Source: Nageia nagi (taxonomy: Eukaryota > Pinophyta). Taken from it: 64,000 nt of DNA. A model generated the notes under the pieces. That model was not told the DNA's origin. It ran no database searches and saw nothing but the letters and a program-made list of their open reading frames with translations. The stretch is taken from positions 168,268,001-168,332,000 of the forward strand of contig JBITNC010000001.1 in the NCBI GenBank assembly GCA_050084985.1, written 5' to 3'. Positions within the stretch are counted from its first letter, which is position 1. Every line of letters starts with the position of its first letter. This document shows positions 57,513-64,000 of the stretch, one piece after another. A program made the position numbers and the translations under genes.

Positions 57513-58720
57513 CCATACTAAGCATAAATATCCAGTTATCACAAAACACATACCTCCTCATTATCAAGTAGCTAACATTGTCTACTAACTATAGGATAAT
57601 CATATCTTCCTCCTCCTTGAAATGAAAATCTATGTGCTCAAACTTGTCCTTGTAGAATTCAACAAACGCATACTCTAGCATCTTAGTATCTAATGCAACA
57701 TCCTATGGAATCTCTTTGAACTAAGTATTTATTTCACCTCGCTTCTTAATTAGCTAAAATAACAACTTGTTGTGCACCCACTTATTTCTTAGCATTAGGA
57801 TAGGTATGGCCTTTTTACCTCTAGTACCGTGTGCAAGGATGTTCATTGTCCTCATCAATTCAATCTTTTGTTCAACTTATCTTGGGTTGTTTTCCATCTA
57901 TTCAATTTTTTCATGGAAAAATTAAGCAAGAACTCCATCTCCTCCTTTCTAATCCTTGGGATACTCGAGCCAACATTATGAGGAGTCATTTTCTTACAAT
58001 ACTTCATTGACTTCCTCTTTTCCTCCTTCCCTGGCTAGCATTCCTAGTCTCATTTAACCTTGTCCTGGTTGCTATTCCTAACATCTTTCTAATTATGTTA
58101 TGAGGTTTTAAAAGGGAAGGTTTGTCCTTTACTTTTTGCATCCCCACATACTATCAATCGCTATCCCCATGTTCTTTATGGCTCCCTTCGCTACTCCTAT
58201 CATCGAACTAGGATTAATCCTTTTACTATAATTTGTTGCAGCTTCTCTTTACCTCCTTCCTTTTCTCCTCTACCATTGCCTCTTCCCTGTGCACTCTATA
58301 CTGGCACCTTAATCTCCTTCTCTCCCAAATGCTTACTAGGAGCCCTCAAAGGCTATTTACTCAATCCCACATCATACACCAATTTGATGATCGATTGGTG
58401 TAGTGGTATCCTAATCCTAATCTCTTTACATTTGTTAATTGAAATTTCAAGAGAGTGTAAAATGCAAAAGGGGAAATTCACTATTTCTTCTCCTTTAAGC
58501 TTGAAATGGTTCAAAAGACCAAAGTGGTATGCATAAACTACCTTATGTTTGTCTTCCATCACATAGTGCATGAGAGATTTGACAACCTCATTCCAAGGCT
58601 TTGGGAGGCTGATCACTCAAATTTTGGACCTGATTTGTTGAAGTCCTCTCCTTGCTACCTAAATTTGAAAATTTCTTCTAGCTTCTTCAACATGGTTTCT
58701 TTCTTCTTCTCCTTCCCCAT
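57513..58720 (-). pseudogene. Unrecognised reading frame, N-terminal part (split by B)
   Basis: On the minus strand an ATG at 58720 opens MGKEKKKETMLKKLEEIFKF. After a shift, an 87-codon open piece (58616-58353) has SLPKPWNEVVKSLMHYVM, YHFGLLNHFKLKGEE, NFPFCILHSLEISINK and PLHQSIIKLVYDVG. Near 57690-57540 come LEYAFVEFYKDKFEHIDFHF and MRRYVFCDNWIFML. It continues beyond element B at 46013. I recognise no family; the YHF-LLNH and LHQ phrases look like a structured protein, possibly an accessory transposon protein. The ATG lies immediately beside gypsy H's LTR. Confidence 0.45.
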
Positions 58721-59492
58721 TGTAGACACCTAAAAATGAATTATTATTTATTAAATAATTCATTTTATAGCATCAAGATATTTATTGTAAAAAGGGGTTA
58801 AAATATACCCAAGGGAATATAATCAATGTGATGGACTATAGTACAATGTAAAAGGTGTCAAATATCAAGAAAGATACCACAAATAATGTAATGTGCAATG
58901 ATCCCAAGAATTAAAGAGGGTCAAGACTTTGTTATAAAAGAATATCAAAGGCAACACAATTGTGGATGAGGGGGAGATGACCAAATAGAGAGAGAGAGAG
59001 AATAGAACATGCAATATCATATTATCCATCCCAATAAACGTGTTTTGTTACACCACATATCTTAGATTTGCTATACCCTTCATCTTGTCTCGTGCATTTC
59101 AAGTTTTTCTCATGCATCTGCATATTTTAGGTTATTAATAACGTTCATTATGCATGGATGTTATTGTGCTTGAATTTTGATTTATAGTACTTTTCATCTG
59201 GTTCCATATACTTCAATTTCAATGCATGAATTTGCATAATTCATGCAACTAATGGCATATTTTTCATATAAATTCATGGAGTGGTAATTCGACTTCCTAG
59301 AGCTCAGTGATGATCAAAAGGTGGCGTGTGACCACTCATGTCGTATGTACTCAAAATGCTCTATTCATTTATCAGGTTTATACATCAATTAGAAATTATA
59401 TATGGCTTGTATTACCATATATGGCTTGTATTACCTTAGACAATATTATATATTGTAAATCATATTAATGAATTCTTTATTTATGGCCTACA
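58721..59492 (+). repeat. Gypsy H 5' LTR
   Basis: 772 bp with gypsy-type ends; contains a (GA) tract near 58986-58999 and a duplicated TATATGGCTTGTATTACC phrase near 59400 and 59418. Start and end sequences match those of the G LTR. Confidence 0.75.
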
Positions 59493-59510
59493 TTTTGGTG
59501 AACCCCACTA
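59493..59510 (+). other. Gypsy H primer-binding region
   Basis: TTTTGGTGAACCCCACTA follows the LTR. I cannot assign the tRNA with confidence. Confidence 0.5.
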
Positions 59511-59610
59511 TTTCGATTCATCTTGCCCTACCGGTGAGATATCGTGATATTTCTATGAAGGATTAACATTGCTGGTAGCATGTAAAGATTGTTTTTAGGC
59601 CTTCAATGGT

Positions 59611-60063
59611 GTGAAAATGGAGCAAACCCTAGCACAGTTAGCTAGAATGATAAGTGATCTATGGAAGGAGATAGATGCATTAAAAAGTTCGAATAACATC
59701 CACAATTATTCCCCACCACCTAATCAAAAGGCCGTCAAATTTGAGATGTTTAGTGGCCATCAACTAAAGTTTATTTTCAGAGATATGATGAAAAGAGGTT
59801 TATTGTTGCCATTAGAAAAAAGAGCAGAAGATGATCCAATGGGAAATCCAAATAGTTACTGCACTTATCACCAAAGAAAAGGTCATTCTATAAATTCTTG
59901 TAAGGATATGGAGATTGCAATTTTGGATCTTGTTGCACAGGGGAGATACGAAATTGGTCAAAAAGAGTCATATCCAAATATTACAGATACAAGAATGGGG
60001 ATGTGCCTAATTGAAATTTTTTTGATGAAAATGATGATAAATCACGTAGTCAATGATGTGTAA
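59611..60063 (+). pseudogene. Gypsy H gag remnant
   Basis: A 150-codon open frame. Its N-terminal helix MEQTLAQLARMISDLWKEID is followed by a Pro-rich link; the capsid core is mostly missing; then YCTYHQRKGHSINSC at about 59855-59900, a zinc knuckle of the Tat type, and MEIAILDLVAQGRYEI. The usual capsid sequence between residues 55 and 65 is deleted. It is a fragment. Confidence 0.75.
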
Positions 60064-60640
60064 TACTGCTTGAATGTAGCCAATGGTGTGAAAATAATAT
60101 TGAAGAAGATGGTTCTTGCTCTACATCATCACTCTCATCAAATCCAACTCCTTTAGTCGAGGAAATATTAACGGGTAATATCTTTTCATATCCTTTTGTG
60201 CAAGAATACATGGTTGATAGTTGTAAGAGTATTGACAAAGGTTTAGAAACATCATATCGAAATATGTTCTCTTTTCCTATTTATGATGACATTGATGATG
60301 AACCTTGGTATAATGATGTTATTCCACTTGAGTTTGATTGTTATAATAATGATGATATATTGGAGTACATGGAGGCATGTTTTGAATTAGCTAACTCAAA
60401 TGAGGAAAATGAGGAAGCAAATGAAATGTTAAGGTTGAATGGATCATTGGTGCTATTACAAAAGGATGATGAATTGGTTAAAGTTGAAGATGCTCTTCCA
60501 ACACCATAGGAAAAAAGGTACATAAACAAGTTTATTGAGAGTCATAATAATTTTGCAAGGTCTTATATTGATATGTTTAGTTTAGATCCTTCGTTTATCA
60601 TGCATTATTAAGAATGGATGGTTCATATTAATAAGCCTAT
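60064..60640 (+). pseudogene. Gypsy H protease-RT spacer, acidic reading frame
   Basis: Open frame 60198-60509, acidic: SFPIYDDIDDEPWYND, CYNNDDILEYMEACFELANS and LVKVEDALPTP. No protease active site is visible. In Tat-like elements this would lie between protease and RT. Identity uncertain. Confidence 0.4.
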
Positions 60641-60933
60641 TTGAGGGACAAGAGTTGATATTTCATTGCCAAATATTGATATGATAGTGGATATTATAGC
60701 TAGTCATAATAATTTATCTCTCATGGATGGATTTTTGAGATACAGTCAGAGTTTAGTTCTAATGGATTTTAGGAAAGAAGTATATTTCTCCATGTCAACC
60801 ACAGTATATGCCTTGGGGTAATTACTATTTCAGCAAAATGATGAAAAAGGGAACTCAATTATAGATCTGATAGCAAAAATCATTCAAAATGATGGTACAA
60901 TAGTACATAAAGAATTTATGAATGCATATGAAG
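60641..60933 (+). pseudogene. Gypsy H RT remnant
   Basis: SLPNIDMIVDIIASHNNLSL and MDGFLRYSQSLVLMDFRKEV match the gypsy RT block usually reading PNIDxLVD and MDGFSGYNQI. Then YALG-stop-LLFQQNDEKGN resembles the later RNase H start, so the YxDD region has been deleted. Element E cuts it off. Confidence 0.7.
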
Positions 60934-61214
60934 TGTTAGAATATTAAGTTCACTAGGGTAAATTACTTTTTCCTTAGTTTTTATTATTCTAGCTAGGCTG
61001 TTACGTATAACCACATATTTGTCTACTTGTGCATTTTGCTCTTGCATGGTTAGCATGCTGTTGTAAATTAGTTTGTAATTTGCTCTATTTATTTTGGGCT
61101 TAATTCTCAAATTCGTAATGAATCACTTTGAAGATTTTAGCTTCTCTTCTGGTTTTTGTGGTGTCTTGCATCTCCTTGTTTTCTGGGTTGAATTGCTCTC
61201 CCTGCAATTCTTCA
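60934..61214 (+). repeat. Element E 5' LTR
   Basis: Starts TGTTAGAATATTAAG, ends CTTCA (or CTTCACA two bases on). CTCTATTTATTTTGG near 61083 could be the TATA box. About 281 bp. Confidence 0.82.
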
Positions 61215-61216
61215 CA

Positions 61217-61228
61217 TGGTACCAGAGC
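61217..61228 (+). other. Element E primer-binding site
   Basis: TGGTACCAGAGC, matching the initiator-Met tRNA complement TGGTATCAGAGC at 11 of 12 positions. Confidence 0.85.
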
Positions 61229-62417
61229 TGGTTGGATTTTTGCAAGCATTCAGACTCTTTGTGAGGCTTTCTTAGATTGATTCTCTTAAGGGATCCGGGT
61301 GCATCATTCTGTCTTTTGTGGGTGGCTTGTCCTAACCTCCTCATAGCCTCCCTCCTACTCACGGCATGCCCAACGTAGCCTCTCAGGTGCTTCCCAGCCT
61401 GTACCTGCACGCATGCCTCTAATAGTCGTGTGGTCTAGCTTGCGTGCTCCCTCTCACATGGTCCAGCTCGCGTGCTCCCTCTCACGTGGTCCAGCTCGCA
61501 CGCTCCCTCTCACGTGGTCCAGCTCGCGTGCTTCCTCTCGCGTGCTCCAACCTATGTGGCCCCCTAATTACTCCCTCTCACGTGCTCCAACTTGCATGGT
61601 TCTCCTCCAACCTACGTGGCTCTCACACACAAGTTGGTTTTTAGCGATGCTCAATACTCCCTCATGCGCAACATACTCAAGTTTTTTTCTTGCATGATCT
61701 GGTAGATCTGGACATTGTTTATGGGCAAAGCATGGAGAAATTGAATGATCTTCTTGGATCGATGTGTTGGTCAGATTGGACTACTGATGTGAGTTGCACC
61801 TTGGTTCTACGTGTGTTGATTTGTATCATCATTTCCCAGCCTGTGCCTAGGTCCTTCTCACCCTGTTGGATAGATCTGAGATCTCTCACGCATTTTTTCC
61901 TAACCATTTTGTGCCCTAGCGGCCCACTGCATTGTTGATCCCCTTCACTCTATGATTTCAGAATGTGGCTCCTTTCAAGCACACAACAGGCCCTCGAGAC
62001 CTCAGCTCCTTCGCTGTCGGATCTGCCCCGCCTCCGCTCAGCCGTTTGAGGTTTAAAATTAATTTTTTGATCAGACCCCTATAGTTTCAAAAAAATTTAA
62101 AAAATAGTTTATTTTCTAATTTGTTTAAATTAGAAAAATAAATTTTAATTTTTCTATAGTTTTAATCGGTCCATTAAATTAAATTTGGAGGGCAATCACA
62201 TTTAATTCCATAACTTGAGCAAACAGACTCCGATTGAGTTGTCGTTTTTTGCATTGTAAAGCTGGAGACAAGATCTTCCAAACTAGTAACATTGTAAGCC
62301 TTGACGGCAAGTTTCTTGGGGGGTCATTTGAAAGTGAATAAAATTTGGGTGGGGTCTTCTTGTGTTGGGTGCTGATTTTTGCACCTCTTGTCACTTGGTT
62401 CCTTGTTGGTTTTTGAG
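61229..62417 (+). other. Element E leader
   Basis: 1.2 kb between primer site and gag. GC-rich with retained CpG in the first 830 bp, including a 28-bp tandem repeat and CCCCGCCTCCGCTCAGCCG near 62026; AT-rich after 62056. Open frames here follow from the repeat. Any gag translation would need to bypass upstream ATGs. Confidence 0.55.
61437..61548 (+). repeat. 28-bp tandem repeat in E leader
   Basis: Unit AGCTCGCGTGCTCCCTCTCA then CGTGGTCC, about four copies from 61437 with exact 28-bp spacing, then decaying copies to about 61620. CpG sites are kept in most units. Confidence 0.87.
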
Positions 62418-63260
62418 ATGGAGCATTCTTCATTTAAAATTGAACCTCTCACACCTCATAACTATCACATTTGGAAGCCACGGATGTTGACAATATTGGC
62501 ACAAAGAGGATTAAACACACTCATTAAGGAACAAAAGTTCACATTCAAATCTAATTATGAAACTTGGTCATTTACAAAGGCAACTGGTGAAGCATTTGGG
62601 TTGATTAAAGCAAATCTTAGTGAGAGTTTGTGGTTTCATCTTGATAATATTACCACACCACATGATGCATGGGATAAATTGGAATCCTTGTTTGGTAAAG
62701 TTGACACTATGAGGGCTATACAAATCGATGCTCAACTTCTGCTTTGTCTCCTGATGATTTTCCCACCATGGTCGATTATCTCACTAAATTCAAAGAATTG
62801 TACATACAATTGATAGGTGCTGGTAAAAACAAGAAAGAGGATGAATGCATCTATTTGATTTTATCAAAGTTGAAGGGTCCATTTCATGTATTTGCTTCTA
62901 CATTCCTCTCTACAAAAGATGCTATGGGTGATAAATTCACAATGCCTAAGTTGGAAGAGTTTTGTGAGCGTCTTACAAGGGAAGAGTCTAAACTTTCAAC
63001 TCTTGAGACATCTTCATCTTCATCTAAAGCATTGACTGCATCTAAAGGTAAGGGTAAGCCCAAGCCTAAGCCTAAAACTCCTACTTCTCAGCCAGCTCCT
63101 AGAGCTCCTGATTCTAAATCCACTCCAGACAAAGAGAAGCCTACATGTTCCTACTGTGGGAAGCTTGGTCATGTAATTGAAAAGTGTCATAAAAGGATAA
63201 AAGATGATAAAAGGAAGCAAAAATCTTCTCATGTATCAAGTAAGGCTTTGAATGTTCGTA
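62418..63260 (+). pseudogene. Element E gag (one frameshift)
   Basis: ATG 62418 opens MEHSSFKIEPLTPHNYHIW, the N-terminus of a copia Gag (the ATG at 62379 in the same frame is less typical). AFGLIKANLSESLWFHLDN and DAWDKLESLFGK follow. A one-base deletion near 62735 moves the frame to SPDDFPTMVDYLTKFKEL. A Ser/Lys/Pro-rich linker precedes the zinc knuckle CSYCGKLGHVIEKC at about 63147-63190. Gag and Pol share one frame in this lineage. Confidence 0.9.
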
Positions 63261-63560
63261 GGAAAGGACATTCGATTTCAGATAGATGGGTTATGGATTC
63301 AGGTGCCTCTCATCACATGACTCCATGCACGGAGTCTTTTCCATCTCTTTGTTCTACTTCTACTTCTAGCATTGAGGTTGGTGATTCCTCTCACATCTCT
63401 GTGAAAGGAAAAGGGGACGTTCCAGTTGATGGTGGTCACATCCTAGATGTGCTTTTGGTTCATGAGCTCTCTTCCAACCTTCTTTCCATATATCAAATTT
63501 GTAATACTGGGGGGGGAGGACTGTGTTGTTCACTCCTGATGATTTTGAGATACGAAGTTT
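63261..63560 (+). pseudogene. Element E protease (active site intact, frameshift after)
   Basis: RWVMDSGASHHMTPC at about 63283-63330 has the full Asp-Ser-Gly active site. SIEVGDSSHISVKGKGDV and LLVHELSSNLLSI complete the domain. The frame breaks at the 8-G run 63509-63516 and resumes one phase over as VLFTPDDFEIRSL. Confidence 0.88.
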
Positions 63561-64000
63561 GAATGAACCCCAATCCCTTATTGCTCATGGTGATGTTGAT
63601 AATTCCTTACGGTTGTATCATTTTAAGGGATTTGATGATGATTCACGTACTAGGTTGGTTTCCCATGCAGATTCTGTGAGTAGACTTTGGCATGAGAGGT
63701 TTGGTCATCTCAACTATGGATATTTGCAGGAGTTGCATGCTCATAATATGGTCATTGGCTTACCTAAGGTGTCTTGTTCTGATGGTGTTTGTTCTGGTTG
63801 TGCTCTTGGGAAACAACACCAAGACCCTTTTCCTAAAGGTAATGCCAATCGTGCATCTTCTCTTTTAGAGTTGGTGCATAGTGACTTGATGATTTTTCCA
63901 CACCCTTCTTTCACTGGAGCTCGATATGCACTTACATTCATTGATGATTTCTCGAGATGTACTTGGGTGTATTTTCTCAAGTACAAGAGTGATGTCTTTG
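63518..64000 (+). CDS. Element E integrase, N-terminal part (runs off edge)
   Basis: After the frameshift the frame is open to the window end. SRLWHERFGHLNYGYLQ and CSGCALGKQHQDPF make the His-His-Cys-Cys zinc-binding part. LVHSDLMIF near 63880 and FIDDFSRCTWVYFLKYK near 63940 carry catalytic-core Asp residues intact. The remaining integrase, RT and RNase H lie outside the window. Whether the whole element is intact cannot be judged. Confidence 0.88.

Larger units (their letters stand above)
58721..60933 (+). mobile_element. Gypsy element H, deleted and truncated
   Basis: LTR 58721-59492 (TGTAGACACC to GCCTACA), primer-site region, remnants of gag, an acidic segment and RT. Copia element E interrupts it at 60933. 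Tat-like by the RT phrase MDGFLRYSQ and the zinc-knuckle form. Large internal deletions leave only about 1.4 kb of internal sequence before E. Confidence 0.75.
60934..64000 (+). mobile_element. Copia element E, 5' part (continues past window)
   Basis: A 5' LTR (60934 to 61214 or 61216), Met-tRNA primer site, leader, gag, protease and the beginning of integrase, reaching the right edge. Far better preserved than the other elements: two frameshifts in 1.6 kb of coding and intact catalytic residues. It interrupts gypsy H; the five bases before it are TGAAG. A different copia lineage from A/B/F. Confidence 0.88.

Noticed and set aside
61413-61697. 94-codon frame in the E leader rich in Ser, Arg and Pro
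   Set aside because: It is produced by the 28-bp GC-rich repeat and is open in more than one frame.
1-64000. Host genes, tRNA, rRNA, or integrated DNA-virus sequence
   Set aside because: I looked for conserved protein domains, tRNA-like cloverleaf ends and rRNA phrases and found none; Met-tRNA-like matches are primer-binding sites of retroelements.

Overview
This window is nuclear DNA from a repeat-rich plant, almost entirely retrotransposon sequence. The evidence is plant-type LINEs (DUF4283-like ORF1, endonuclease, reverse transcriptase, zf-RVT, RNase H), Ty1/copia elements primed by initiator-Met tRNA, and Tat-like Ty3/gypsy remnants. The composition is AT-rich, and many stops sit where Gln codons are expected. 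Such nested, old, slowly removed elements fit a very large seed-plant genome, perhaps a gymnosperm, but the sequence does not fix the species. I found no convincing host gene, tRNA, rRNA or CRISPR.

Layout. (1) About 700-20690: one minus-strand LINE (LINE1), running 3' to 5' from left to right. It is cut by a solo LTR (4086-4572, 5-bp target duplication) and by a 13.6-kb copia element A (5066-18706, 5-bp duplication). A carries an internal tandem duplication of 4.9 kb, so it holds two gag-protease-integrase sets before one RT-RNase H set. (2) 20691-24570: an unrecognised minus-strand reading frame split in frame by D1 (21832-24183), a small non-autonomous LTR element. (3) 24571-29230: degenerate tandem arrays (about 62-bp and 45-bp periods) and GAT-rich low-complexity DNA. 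(4) 29270-38213: a minus-strand gypsy element G (gag at 29.3-30.2 kb, 2.1-kb LTR at 36118-38213) interrupted by a 5'-truncated copia element F (31393 to about 35750). (5) About 39165-44280: a plus-strand LINE (LINE2) interrupted by D2 (41348-44098), a second copy of the D family; a deletion fused D2's broken 3' LTR to the LINE zf-RVT segment. (6) About 45770-58720: another unrecognised minus-strand reading frame split by copia element B (46019-57507, 5-bp duplication). B contains an inverted block C (49100-54294) whose LTR terminus is joined directly to B's integrase. (7) 58721-60933: gypsy element H with internal deletions. (8) 60934-64000: copia element E, the best preserved, running off the right edge.

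How the parts relate. A, B, C and F belong to one copia lineage with long leaders and a long segment between RNase H and the 3' LTR. A (twice), B and C share an antisense reading frame between primer-binding site and gag that I do not recognise; it is the best candidate here for something undescribed. D1 and D2 have no recognisable gag or pol and would depend on proteins from other elements. Nesting gives relative ages: the LINEs and gypsy elements are oldest, A, B, D and F inserted into them, A's tandem duplication looks younger than A's insertion, and E is the youngest visible insertion.
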